Position numbers and translations under genes: made by a program
Notes under the pieces: generated by a model
What the model was told of the DNA's origin: nothing
Seen by the model: only the letters and a program-made list of their open reading frames with translations
Databases searched by the model: none
Shown here: positions 40,497 through 48,817 of the stretch, piece by piece
Layout: every line of letters starts with the position of its first letter
Position numbering within the stretch: position 1 is the stretch's first letter
Origin: Bacillus sp. JCM 19041
GTDB lineage: Bacteria; Bacillota; Bacilli; Bacillales; Bacillaceae_D
Direction: 5' to 3'
DNA length: 56,933 nt
Assembly: GCA_001310375.1 (NCBI GenBank)
Contig: BAXC01000015.1
Coordinates: 1 to 56,933 of the forward strand

Positions 40497-40519
40497 AGGA
40501 AACGAATCTTACGTTTCCT
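40497..40519. repeat. 8-bp inverted repeat upstream of GT2 operon
   Basis: AGGAAACG and CGTTTCCT are separated by 7 bases, about 60 bases upstream of the GT2 start and beside the GGGTAT element. It is a possible operator; there is no T run, so a terminator is unlikely. Confidence 0.35.
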
Positions 40520-40697
40520 TTAAGGAAATTAAGAAAACTATGTGGTCATGTAAAAAAGGGTATAAGACTATGAGTGATCATGGTTCTCGTCACTTCGTAG
40601 AGATAATAAAGAAGTGGAATAACAATTTTTTACGGAAATACTGGCAGAATAGTTGATTTCTCGCTAAACTAAGTAAGTGAAGTAGAGGAGGATAAAG

Positions 40698-41511
40698 ATG
40701 AACCAGTATAAGTTAGTAGTGTTTGATTTAGATGGAACCTCTATGAAGGGACAAGTCATTTTGATTATTATGCACATCATCTAAAACAAAAAGTAGATAA
40801 AAAAGACCGTGCTGAATTCCAACTTGATTATGAAGCGATGAAAGCAGGTAATCATGTTGTCCAAATTGGAAAAGCTTACGATGTCGAAAGTGATGCAGTG
40901 CTAACAATTGATCCTATGACGTTAAGAGTGGTTGAAGCTCATTCTTGGGATGGGGAGAAATATGAGGATGAATCTGTTAAAGAGGCTTATCCAAGTGAAT
41001 TGTCTTTTAACTTTGATGATATGATCGCTATTGGTGATGGTTGGTGGTATCCTTTTGTTTGTGCGAAGCATTACGGAGTAGAGGATTGTTACTCAAGTTA
41101 TACGGCGACAAAAGAGTATATGGTGTCTGATGACTTTACACTAGAGCCATTAAAAGGACTTAGAGATCATTTAATTGAATTAAACAAAGTAACACAAACA
41201 GTTGTTATGACAAACAGTGATCGTGAAGACGTTGGCAGATTGTTTCATGAGCTTGGTTTGGAAGGTGTTTTTGATCATATTATCCCGTCCGCTAATAAGC
41301 CTAGTTCCGCCTCAGAACAATTGAAGCATTTGTTAACTCAATATGATGTGAGTCCAGAAGAAGCAGTTAGTGTTGGGGATAATTCATTAATGAAATCGCG
41401 CCTGCAGTTTTGCTTGGAATGGATGCTGTCTATATTCATCCACAAACGCCTGAAGTAGGCTTAGAACGTGTTAAGGTCGTAGCAAGTGTAGTTGACCTTT
41501 TCAAAGAGTAA
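40698..41511 (+). CDS. HAD family hydrolase (frameshifted)
   Basis: A haloacid dehalogenase-superfamily phosphatase of about 271 residues. Motif I is VFDLDGT with the nucleophile aspartate; the frame then breaks at one missing C near 40738. Motif II is VVMTNSD, motif III a lysine in the PSANKPS region, and motif IV VSVGDN, after which a second break near 41390 precedes LLGMDAVYIHPQTPEVG. Ribosome site AGAGGAGG. The substrate is unknown; the cap insert between residues 40 and 160 is large. Confidence 0.82.
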
Positions 41512-41514
41512 CAA

Positions 41515-41547
41515 AGCACAGGGAAATGAATTCCTTGTGTTTTTTAT
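41515..41547 (+). terminator. probable terminator after the HAD gene
   Basis: CACAGGGAA pairs with TTCCTTGTG with one G-T pair, followed by six T. Confidence 0.7.
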
Positions 41548-41564
41548 GTATGAAAAGAGGGGAA

Positions 41565-41649
41565 ATGACGCAAAACCTATAAAGTAATCGGATTTGTGCT
41601 TGGTTTCTTTAATCCGCGACTTGGACATGTTACGGTTGCAAAGTATTGA
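41565..41649 (+). CDS. candidate short peptide gene (frameshifted or spurious)
   Basis: AGAGGGG precedes ATG 41565 at good spacing, but the frame stops after five codons. One base off, the sequence reads RKTYKVIGFVLGFF followed by NPRLGHVTVAKY and a stop at 41647. That peptide looks protein-like, and a single-base change would join it to the start. It could equally be chance. No family recognised. Confidence 0.25.
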
Positions 41650-41677
41650 TCGTTTTTGACTAGGAGGATTCATTCAC

Positions 41678-42518
41678 ATGAAAAAACAACTTATTACCGC
41701 AACAGTAGCTTTAGTAAGTGCTGGTGCACTTGCTGCTTGCAATACTGATTCAAATGGAAACGAAGAGATTCAACAGTTACTTGAGGAATCAAATGAAGCG
41801 ATGGCAGCTTTAGATAGTTATGCAGTGGAAACACAAGCACTAACGCCAGAGGATGAAGAAGGACAAGAAATGTCATCAATCGTGCAATTAACTAGGATCC
41901 TTTGTCGTTTGAGGTTTCACAAACAGGCCCAAACCCGATGACTGGTGAAGTAGAAGAAATGAAAGAGTACTTTTCTGATGGTTTATATTACACAGAAGAA
42001 CCAACAATTGGTGGATGGGTCTATATGGACGGAGAAGAGGCTGGTATGACAGGTGGGGCTGACTTACGTCCCGCAGAAGTACAAACTGAATATTTGATTG
42101 AGCATGCTAGTTCATTGACTTTGGAAGAAACGGATGAGTCTTATGTGTTTACTGCTGAAGGTACAGAGGATGAATCAGGTGCGCTGGCACTTACTTTGGC
42201 AGGTGATCCAGAAGGGGAAGCTGGGCTTGAAGTGAACGAGTTCTCGTACCAACTGCAGATTGATAAAGAAACAATGTTGCAGCAAGACGTGGAAATGACA
42301 ATTGGTTTAGAAATGCAGGAAGAAGGTATGGAATCAGTGCAACAACTGATGACCACATACAGCCAGTTTAACGAAGTCGAAGAACGAACTGTGCTGAAGA
42401 GATTGCGGACGAAGCAATCAGTATGGATGAAGCGATCCAACAATTTGAAGAGGAACAGGCTGAATTAGAAGAACAAGAAACGGATGAAGAACAACCGGCA
42501 GAAGACGAAGAAGAGTAA
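41678..42518 (+). CDS. acidic lipoprotein of unknown function (frameshifted)
   Basis: A predicted lipoprotein of about 280 residues. The signal peptide KKQLITATVALVSAGALA is followed by lipobox cysteine AAC-N. The mature protein is very acidic and has YAVETQALTPEDEEG, GPNPMTGEVEEMKEYFSDG, GGWVYMDGEE and EGTEDESGALALTLAG, resembling the LolA/LppX-like YjgA/DUF6612 type in outline. Two breaks, near 41895 and 42395, are restored by single bases, after which a glutamate-rich tail (EEQAELEEQETDEEQP) ends at 42518. AGGAGG lies before ATG 41678. Confidence 0.72.
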
Positions 42519-42523
42519 AGACA

Positions 42524-42556
42524 AGAAGCCCCTTTCCATTGAGAAAGGGGCTTTCT
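42524..42556 (+). terminator. probable terminator after the lipoprotein gene
   Basis: AAGCCCCTTTC pairs with GAAAGGGGCTT with a 6-base loop; the following T run is short. Confidence 0.68.
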
Positions 42557-42733
42557 CATGGAAATTCATTAGTAATAAAGATCTAAGCATATTTATTGAT
42601 TGGTTTACTAAAGGAATTTAAAAAGAAAACAAGAAGGTGCGTTATTTTTAGCATTTTTGCTTAATTCGGAGAATTAAAGGCTAATCTTATGTAAATAAGG
42701 GTAAGAGCTTTATAAATCAAAAGGAGCTGGTAT

Positions 42734-42850
42734 ATGCACAAAACCCCATTTTTAACGATTGAGCAGATATGCTATCATTTTAAAGAGAACAATAAAGTTC
42801 CCACGAAAAAGAAGTTGTTGGGAAATATAGAAACAGCTTGTTTTTGGTGA
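42734..42850 (+). CDS. 38-residue hypothetical peptide
   Basis: ATG 42734 has AAAGGAG at ideal spacing and the frame is intact to 42850. The product is soluble and basic (TPFLTIEQICYHFKENNKV, then PTKKKLLGN). It contains no signal. It stops 28 bases before ehuB. It could be a leader peptide or an independent small gene. No family recognised. The rest of the 42557-42878 gap is AT-rich, with nothing else I can identify. Confidence 0.45.
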   Translation: MHKTPFLTIEQICYHFKENNKVPTKKKLLGNIETACFW

Positions 42851-42878
42851 TGGAGCTAACACAGGAGGGTAAAACATA

Positions 42879-43744
42879 GTGAGAAAAGCAGGAATATTCG
42901 GCTTATTTTTGGCGTCGACAGTAATGTTGGCGGCGTGCGGTAATGGGGATGATGAGAACGGTAGCGGGGAAGCAAATGGTACCATTAAAGTTGGCGTAGC
43001 GAATGAAGAACCCTATGGTTACATAGATACAGCAAATAATGAAGTTACGGGAGCCGCTCCGGAGATAGCTAGAGCTGTTTTGCAAAGTATTGGTTATGAT
43101 GATATCGAGGGAACAGTCGCGGATTTCGGAGCCTTAATCCAGGGGGTAAATGGCGGTCAATTTGACATTGCAACAGCAGCAATGGACATACGCCTGACCG
43201 TTGTGCGAATGGAAGCTTTGGTAACATTGAAATGCAGTATGGAGAAGGCATTGTCGTTGAGGCGGGAAATCCAATGGGAATTCATAGTTATGAAGACATT
43301 GTTGCGAATCCTGATATAAATGTTGCAGTTATGAGAGGCGCGAATCAAATTGATTACTTAGACTCCTTAGGAATTGATGAGGGCCAATATGTATTAGCTG
43401 ATAGCATTGCCGACAATATGGCTGCTGTTGAATCTGGTCAGGCCGATGTCATGGTTGCCACCGATGCCACTGCTAATTCTGCAGCCCAGAATAATAGCTC
43501 GGGCAATGTTGAGTTTGTCGAGGATTTTACGCAGCCAATTATTGATGGAGAGTCTGTTACGGCTTATGGAGCGGCAGTATTTCCACAAAGTGAAGAAGGC
43601 GACGAGTTAAGAGAAGCATATAATGACGGGCTCCAAGAACTATTAGAATCAGGTGAAATATTAGAAATCCTCGAAGAGTTTGGATTTACAGAGGCGAACC
43701 TACCACCAGATGATATTACAACGGAAGACCGCTGTAACGTGTAA
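42879..43744 (+). CDS. ehuB: ectoine/hydroxyectoine ABC transporter substrate-binding lipoprotein EhuB (frameshifted)
   Basis: A solute-binding protein of family 3, about 288 residues, with lipobox VMLAAC. It has GTIKVGVANEEPYGYID, GAAPEIARAVLQ, GGQFDIATAAMDIR, a frame break near 43193 (one missing C), then PDRCANGSFG and EGIVVEAGNPMGIHSYEDI, and MAAVESGQADVMVATDATA. The two-permease, one-ATPase order that follows is the ehuBCDA layout. The start is GTG 42879, with an AGGAGGG site. Amino-acid uptake is the alternative specificity. Confidence 0.82.
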
Positions 43745-43785
43745 TAAGAAGGTAGCGATAGAAAATGAAGTTGATTAAACGAGCG

Positions 43786-43824
43786 AAGCATGGAGATGCA
43801 AGAGCTGCTATCCATGCTTTTTCT
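43786..43824 (+). terminator. intercistronic hairpin between ehuB and ehuC
   Basis: AAGCATGGA pairs with TCCATGCTT, then TTTTCT. It lies in the 107-base gap and probably attenuates transcription or protects the ehuB transcript, giving more binding protein than permease. Confidence 0.6.
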
Positions 43825-43851
43825 CGTAGTTGCCGTTAAAGAGGTGATCAA

Positions 43852-44523
43852 GTGTTTTCTAATTTCAATAATTTTGTCCCGTTTATATTAAATGGGATGA
43901 CAACGACAATTCAAGTATTTTTAATAGGTGCGTTGATTGCTTATACGATTGCGATTGTTGCTGGTTTAATGCGGACTTCTTCCAACAGCTTAGTCCGAAG
44001 TATAGCCGCCATTTTTGTAGAACTTTTCCGGGGTACTTCGTTACTGGTGCAATTGTTCTTTTTTGTTTATGCTTTGCCAACCATTCTTCCTTTTATTGAT
44101 ATGCCACTTCTGTTTGCAGGGGCGCTTGCTGTCGGTTTAAACTATGGTGCTTATGCATCAGAAGTAGTACGAGGGGCGGTCAATTCTATTGCTATTGGTC
44201 AAACAGAAGCTGCAATTTCATTGAATATGTCAAAATGGCAGCGCATGAGATTGATTATTTTACCCCAAGCGATAAGGTTGATGCTTCCGGGTTTTGGAAA
44301 TAATTCAATCGAATTATTAAAGGGAACGTCTTTAGTCTTTTTTATCGGTTTAGCAGATATGACCTTTCAAGCGAATATATTGCGTGGTGGTAATAATGCT
44401 CTTAGTAGCCAAGTTGAGATCTATACGTATTTGTTATTCTCCTACTTTCTATTAGCTTTGCCACTTATTTTCTTAGCACGTTGGCTTGAAAAACGCGCTT
44501 CGAAAGGAGTGAGCACTTCATGA
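43852..44523 (+). CDS. ehuC: ectoine/hydroxyectoine ABC transporter permease EhuC
   Basis: A His/Glu/Gln/Arg/opine-family permease of 223 residues with about five helices. It has FNNFVPFILNGMTTTIQVFL, a FRGTSLLVQLFFF segment, the EAA loop AISLNMSKWQRMRLIILPQA, and GNNSIELLKGTSLV. The start is GTG 43852 behind AAAGAGG. Its stop overlaps the ehuD start (ATGA). EhuC resembles LPQAIRLMLPGFGN-type permeases of the ectoine group more than glutamine permeases, judged by eye. Confidence 0.84.
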   Translation: MFSNFNNFVPFILNGMTTTIQVFLIGALIAYTIAIVAGLMRTSSNSLVRSIAAIFVELFRGTSLLVQLFFFVYALPTILPFIDMPLLFAGALAVGLNYGAYASEVVRGAVNSIAIGQTEAAISLNMSKWQRMRLIILPQAIRLMLPGFGNNSIELLKGTSLVFFIGLADMTFQANILRGGNNALSSQVEIYTYLLFSYFLLALPLIFLARWLEKRASKGVSTS

Positions 44524-45206
44524 ATGGAGACAATCGTGCATGGAATTGGGAATTTGCATTTGAGATTTTCCCAGAAATCTTATCTGCTATTACAGTTACA
44601 ATTGGTGCAACTGTTGTAGCCTACTTTATCTCATTAACGATTGGGTTGCTTTTTACGCTTTTACGTCGCTCGAGTTTTAAGCCTCTTTCTCTACTGATGG
44701 CTGGTATTATTGAGTTTATACGTGCAACCCACCGCTTGTTCAATTGTTTTTTGTTTTCTATACAACGCCGTTATCTGGTTTTCAGACTGGGGCACTTGTT
44801 TTAGGGATTCACTATGCGACGTATGTCTCGGAAATCTATCGTTCGGGTATTGATGCTGTTCCTAAAAGTCAGTGGGAAGCGAGTCGAGCATTAAACTTTT
44901 CAACAGCACAGACGTGGAGGAAAGTGATATTGCCACAGGCTGTCCCCCCTGTTATCCCGATGTTAGAACTATCTTATTGTTCTATTCAAAGAGACGCCGT
45001 TGCTTTCAGCCATTTTTGTTGTAGAAATGATGGCTACAGCCCGAGCAATCGGCACTGATACTTGGAATTTCGTTGAACCTATTACAATTGTGGGTGTCTT
45101 ATTCTTAGTGCTTAGTTATCCATCTGCTGTATTTATCCGTTATTTGGAACGGAAAGTAGGGAATTTGCACGGAAATAAGGTAGAAACAAGGGGAGTGAAA
45201 ACATGA
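44520..45206 (+). CDS. ehuD: ectoine/hydroxyectoine ABC transporter permease EhuD (frameshifted)
   Basis: The second permease, about 228 residues. The N-terminus WNWEFAFEIFPEIL is EhuD-like. Frame changes lie near 44730 and 44965. The joined sequence has EFIRAT then LLVQLFFVFYTTPLSGFQ, an LGIHYATYVSEIYRSGI segment, the EAA loop SQWEASRALNFSTAQTW and ILPQAVPPVIP, and ends YLERKVGNLH. Both breaks are explained by single missing bases. It overlaps ehuC and ehuA by a few bases. Confidence 0.84.
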
Positions 45207-46023
45207 ATGAAGTATTAGAACAAGAACAAGAACAAGTTATTGCTAAGCAAGACTTAGCAGATGTCATTGTTCGATATCGGAATGTAAAGAAGGCTTTTGG
45301 CGACTCGGTCGTTTTAAATGACTTGAATATTGATGTGAGACAAGGTGAGAAGATCGCCTTGATTGGTCCGTCTGGTTCGGGAAAGACAACAATTATTCGG
45401 ATGTTAATGACACTTGAGAAGCCGAGTGAAGGAACAATTGAAGTTGACGGGGAAATGCTTTGGCATAAAGAAGTAAATGGTAAGCTTGTTCCTGCGGATG
45501 AAAAGCATTTACGTAAAGTGCGAGGAAATATCGGCATGGTCTTTCAACAATACAATTTGTTTCCTCATATGACGATCTTGAAAAATTGCACAGAAGCACC
45601 AATTCACGTACTTGGATTAAGCAAGCAAGAAGCCCAAGAACGGGCAAAAAAAATGCTCGAGAAAGTGGCTTATCGGACAAAGTTGATATGTATCCTTCCC
45701 AATTATCTGGTGGTCAGCAACAGCGAGTTGCGATTGCTCGCTCACTAGTTATGCAACCTAAAGTCATGTTATTTGATGAAGTTACCGCTGCACTTGATCC
45801 TGAACTGGTTGGCGAGGTGCTCGAAGTCATTAGGGATATCGCGGCGGAAGGCGAAACGACAATGATGTTGATTACTCACGAAATGGATTTTGCTCGTGAT
45901 GTTGCTGACCGAGTCTTCTTCCTTGATAATGGAAAAATTGCAGAACAAGGTACACCTGATGAAGTGATTAATAACCCCAAGACAGAACGGTTAAAATCTT
46001 TCTTAGGAAGGTTTAATGCGTAA
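45203..46023 (+). CDS. ehuA: ectoine/hydroxyectoine ABC transporter ATP-binding protein EhuA (frameshifted)
   Basis: A polar-amino-acid-type ABC ATPase, about 273 residues. Walker A is GPSGSGKTT; the Q loop MVFQQYNLFPHMTI; the signature LSGGQQQRVAIARSL and Walker B VMLFDEVTAALDPEL lie past a frame break near 45668. The D and H loops (LITHEMDFARDVADRV) follow. The N-terminal 20 residues, including EQEQEQ, are longer than in many homologues. It ends the operon; a terminator follows. Confidence 0.85.
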
Positions 46024-46029
46024 TAATAG

Positions 46030-46065
46030 GGTGCTCTCCTGTGTGACAGGTAGAGCACTTCTTTA
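46030..46065 (+). terminator. Rho-independent terminator after ehuA
   Basis: GTGCTCT pairs with AGAGCAC, inner CCTGT with ACAGG, and a T-rich end. It separates the ectoine operon from the phage-tail locus. Confidence 0.8.
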
Positions 46066-46154
46066 TACTAAAAAATTCCCCGTATCTTTTTTTGTTTTTT
46101 TATTTACTTTCTCTCTTTATAAAAAGAAGTATCTGGCTTGGAAGGGAGACTGGG

Positions 46155-46568
46155 ATGAATAAAAAAGAAAAAAGGTACGTCGAACAAAAGCTTTCGAAAT
46201 ATAACTTATATAAATTAACCTTTTCATATGAGGAACAACCGAAGACGACACAAAGTTTTCAATTGGTTCCCGCAAGCGGACCACGCTCTTTCTTCTCGTC
46301 GACTGAACAAACAGCTATTAAGAATATTGACGCCGCAGCTAAACGGAAAGCCTTTTTATTAATGATTGAGGACTGTGTAAATAAGCTAGCTTCAACGGAA
46401 AGAGAGCTTATTGTGCGTCGCTATTTACAAGAAAGTGACCGATTTGACTATCAAGTGTATATGGATATGTTAATTAGCGAGCGGCAGTATTATCGAATTA
46501 AAAATAAAGCCTTTGAGAAGCTTTGTTATTTGTTCGCTATATGGGAAGACGAGAGTCCTCTGGAATAA
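46155..46568 (+). CDS. ArpU family phage transcriptional regulator
   Basis: A 137-residue ArpU-type protein, a family that controls late (structural and lysis) genes in Gram-positive phages. It shows a charged helical N-terminus, LASTERELIVRRYLQ (a sigma-70 region 4-like segment), and a YQVYMDMLISERQYYRIKNK helix-turn-helix. ATG 46155 has an AAGGGAG site; an upstream open frame lacks one. It opens the tail cassette right after the ehu operon terminator and is the likely activator of the tail genes. Confidence 0.83.
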   Translation: MNKKEKRYVEQKLSKYNLYKLTFSYEEQPKTTQSFQLVPASGPRSFFSSTEQTAIKNIDAAAKRKAFLLMIEDCVNKLASTERELIVRRYLQESDRFDYQVYMDMLISERQYYRIKNKAFEKLCYLFAIWEDESPLE

Positions 46569-46572
46569 CAGT

Positions 46573-46600
46573 AAAGGCGCAGCGACGGCTGTGCCTTTTT
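46573..46600. terminator. terminator between the ArpU gene and the convergent SHOCT gene
   Basis: AAAGGCGCAGC pairs with GGCTGTGCCTTT (G-T pair allowed), then T. It lies between convergent genes. Confidence 0.72.
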
Positions 46601-46614
46601 AAGTGGTTTATGGT

Positions 46615-47460
46615 TTACCTTAACAACTCTTGCTTCTTTTTCTCGAACTCTTCTTCTGAAATAATTCCATCGTCAAGAAGGGATTTGAATTGACGAAGTT
46701 CGTCGGCAGTGGAAGTCTGGGGAGAGGGATTGGCTATAGAGTGATATAGTTTCTCTGAATGAAAGACGCGTAAACCTTCAATAAGTGCTTTTGCTTCATA
46801 CATTCTTTGATATTCATTTGGACCTGAAATAAGCAATTCATTCTCAGAGGCAAGATACGCTTGGTATCTTGCAGGAGCATGACTGCCTTCTACAAAAAAG
46901 CGAATTCGACCCGCTCTAATATCGCTCTTTGAGAGGTGAATGCTTGTAATGGATGAAATATCAATGTCTTTTTTTCCTCTGCCGCCTTTATGTAATGCTT
47001 TATATGAAATCGAAACCGTGTGCTTTTTAACAGTTAGTGCTCCTTGGCTGGTCTTGTATTCAATTAAGTGTTTTTCACCCGAAATCAATTGATCAACGTG
47101 CTGATCAATTAAACACTTTGAATTGTTTCGATTTTGTTGTTCGTGATCAGAAATTTTTTTTTGAATATATTCACTCAATTTTAAAAATTGATTGTATTTT
47201 CGCCTAGTTTTAAACACGATAGCTTGTTCACTGCCCATTGCATCAAAATCAGTGATCATAGAAGGGTCTTCGTGATGTTTAATGAAGCAAGCATAACCAG
47301 ACAGAAGTCCTGGTTTTTTTTCTTTAATCATTTTTATTTCTGAAAAAGAAATTTCTACTTGTTTGCTCAATTTTGCTAACACTCTACTATGTTCAAGTAA
47401 AATTTTATCCTCCATTACCGTTAACTTGGTTCCGTGAGAAGAAAGAGCAAGATTTTCCAT
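46615..47460 (-). CDS. DUF4429/SHOCT domain protein
   Basis: A 281-residue cytosolic protein. Two PH-like DUF4429 units (around residues 10-100 and 130-220) each carry a beta-rich core. A SHOCT domain closes it: DELRQFKSLLDDGIISEEEF then KKKQELL, residues 250-281. ATG 47460 has an AAAGGAG site; an upstream in-frame start at 47502 lacks one. It runs opposite to the tail genes and sits between the regulator and the tail tube. It could be cargo, regulator or immunity gene of the tail locus; no function is proved. Confidence 0.78.
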   Translation of the reverse strand: MENLALSSHGTKLTVMEDKILLEHSRVLAKLSKQVEISFSEIKMIKEKKPGLLSGYACFIKHHEDPSMITDFDAMGSEQAIVFKTRRKYNQFLKLSEYIQKKISDHEQQNRNNSKCLIDQHVDQLISGEKHLIEYKTSQGALTVKKHTVSISYKALHKGGRGKKDIDISSITSIHLSKSDIRAGRIRFFVEGSHAPARYQAYLASENELLISGPNEYQRMYEAKALIEGLRVFHSEKLYHSIANPSPQTSTADELRQFKSLLDDGIISEEEFEKKKQELLR

Positions 47461-47572
47461 TAATTGTTTCTCCTTTCTAAAATCAGAATAGACGAAAGTC
47501 ATTATGCCATTCTCTGTTTTATCTAGTCTAACACAAAATAATGGCAGAATCTTGGCAGAAAAACGACAGAGA

Positions 47573-47586
47573 AGAACGTATGTTCT
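47573..47586. promoter_or_regulatory. LexA (SOS) box
   Basis: AGAACGTATGTTCT: the core GAAC-N4-GTTC is exact and matches the Bacillus LexA consensus at 12 of 14 positions. It lies about 130 bases upstream of the tail tube gene and about 110 upstream of the divergent SHOCT start, where it could block either promoter until DNA damage. Confidence 0.72.
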
Positions 47587-47713
47587 GTATTATGATGATA
47601 GTGTAGCAAGGTTAGGTAAAACCAAACTACACCATTCGTTATAGATGGTTAGGCGTGCCGGCACATGCAATCAAGCGAATGACATCAAATACATTTTAAT
47701 TGGAGGAATTAAT

Positions 47714-48142
47714 ATGGCAGAGAAAAAATTTGCAGGAACACGAGTGGAAGTCAATGAAAAGGTTGTAGCCAAGCTAACATCTTTTACTCATTCTTTAGAA
47801 GTAGAAGAAGCAGATGTAACCGGACTTGGGGATACAGTCGATGGCGGGGGTGTTTTTCGCCAAAAATTCATTGCTGCTTCTGTGGGTGAAACCGTATCAA
47901 TGGAAGGAATTGCACTCCTTGAAGATGATGGGCAATCAGAGCTAAAGCGTGTATCTGAACTTGGACAAAACGCGGTTATAAAACACACCGATGCGAAAGG
48001 TTCTGGTTATGCATTAACTGGATTTTTCACAGCGTATGAGGAAGAAGGGTCTGTATCAGAAGGGGTGTATACATTCTCCGGTGAATTCCGCGTAAATACA
48101 AAGGAAACCATCAGAGAAGGTGGTGCTCCAATTGACGAATAA
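47714..48142 (+). CDS. phage tail tube protein (TP901-1 type)
   Basis: A 142-residue major tail tube protein of siphovirus type. It shows KFAGTRVEVNEKVVAKLTSF, an EADVTGLGDT loop, the beta-rich core and an SGEFRVNTKETI end. Hexamers stack to form the tail tube. ATG 47714 has a GGAGG site; an open frame extends upstream without one. It is the first structural gene of the cassette, where a phage would have head genes upstream. Confidence 0.82.
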   Translation: MAEKKFAGTRVEVNEKVVAKLTSFTHSLEVEEADVTGLGDTVDGGGVFRQKFIAASVGETVSMEGIALLEDDGQSELKRVSELGQNAVIKHTDAKGSGYALTGFFTAYEEEGSVSEGVYTFSGEFRVNTKETIREGGAPIDE

Positions 48143-48581
48143 GAAAGCCAGCCGCTTAGAACTACTTGATCAAAAAGCTGAAGAGCTGTCAACTATTCAG
48201 CAAGAACAGCTGGTAGCTGATTATGATGATGCTCTGGCTGAACAATTAAATGAACAAAAGCATCAATATGTGAAATTTTCCGGGGAATATTTTGAAATTC
48301 CGACGGAGATGCCTTTTCAATTCGCTACTTTTTATTTCCGCTACTGTGTGCAAAAAGTGAAAGGCAAAACTAAAATGGCTGTTCCAGAAGAAAAGATGTA
48401 TGAATTTATTGAATTAATGCTCGGAAAAGACTTTCTAGCGCATCTTGAGCAATCAAAAGCTGGCGTGAACTTTGTCTTTAAGCATATTGTACCAGATATT
48501 ATGAAATTGTGGGGATATGATGTTAAAGGCTCTCAATCGCAATCTGGGGCTGCTCAAAAAAAAACCAAGATTCACGGATAA
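48132..48581 (+). CDS. phage tail assembly chaperone (gpG-like, short form)
   Basis: A 149-residue protein just before the tape measure gene, the position of tail assembly chaperones. It is helical and charged, with FEIPTEMPFQFATFYFRYC and YDVKGSQSQSGAAQKK. TTG 48132 is preferred (AAGGTGG upstream); GTG 48120 is in frame. The frame ends 14 bases after an A9 run, where -1 slippage would extend the product. Confidence 0.72.
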   Translation: MTNKKASRLELLDQKAEELSTIQQEQLVADYDDALAEQLNEQKHQYVKFSGEYFEIPTEMPFQFATFYFRYCVQKVKGKTKMAVPEEKMYEFIELMLGKDFLAHLEQSKAGVNFVFKHIVPDIMKLWGYDVKGSQSQSGAAQKKTKIHG

Positions 48582-48817
48582 TTATTTGGGCGTGGGCCGC
48601 ACTTGAAGCGGACTTCTATCGGTTTTATGACCTGAATTTAACAAAAGAAGGGTTTGGAAACCGCCTCTCTTGGAGGCGGTTCCTAGTGTTCGTCCGTGGT
48701 CTGCCGGAGGACAGTGCGTTTCAGCGTTTCTTGCAAGACAGAAAAAACCGCAACTTAGCTGAATGGAATCAAGGCAGCATGAATGAAGAAGCGAAGAAAT
48801 GGAAAGGGGAAAGATGA
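48132..48817 (+). CDS. phage tail assembly chaperone extended product (gpGT-like, -1 frameshift)
   Basis: The -1 frame after the A9 run is open with no start codon of its own. It reads NQDSRIIIWAWAALEADFYR, then LTKEGFGNRLSWRRFLVF and RGLPEDSAFQRFLQDRK, to a stop at 48815. This is typical of the T domain of gpGT proteins (ADFxRFY, then WRRFLVL..L), which binds tail tube subunits on the tape measure. The stop overlaps the tape measure start. In a window with many single-base errors, a true in-frame fusion cannot be excluded, but the conserved layout supports programmed slippage. Confidence 0.65.
48555..48565 (+). promoter_or_regulatory. candidate -1 ribosomal frameshift slippery site
   Basis: CAAAAAAAAAC. 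In the zero frame the codons are CAA AAA AAA ACC; slipping one base back keeps A-A pairing. The downstream frame is exactly -1 relative to the chaperone gene. Confidence 0.55.

Noticed and set aside
47596-47640. tRNA-like fold before the tail tube (GTGTAG ... CTACAC hairpin)
   Set aside because: Only a single short stem; no anticodon or T arm.
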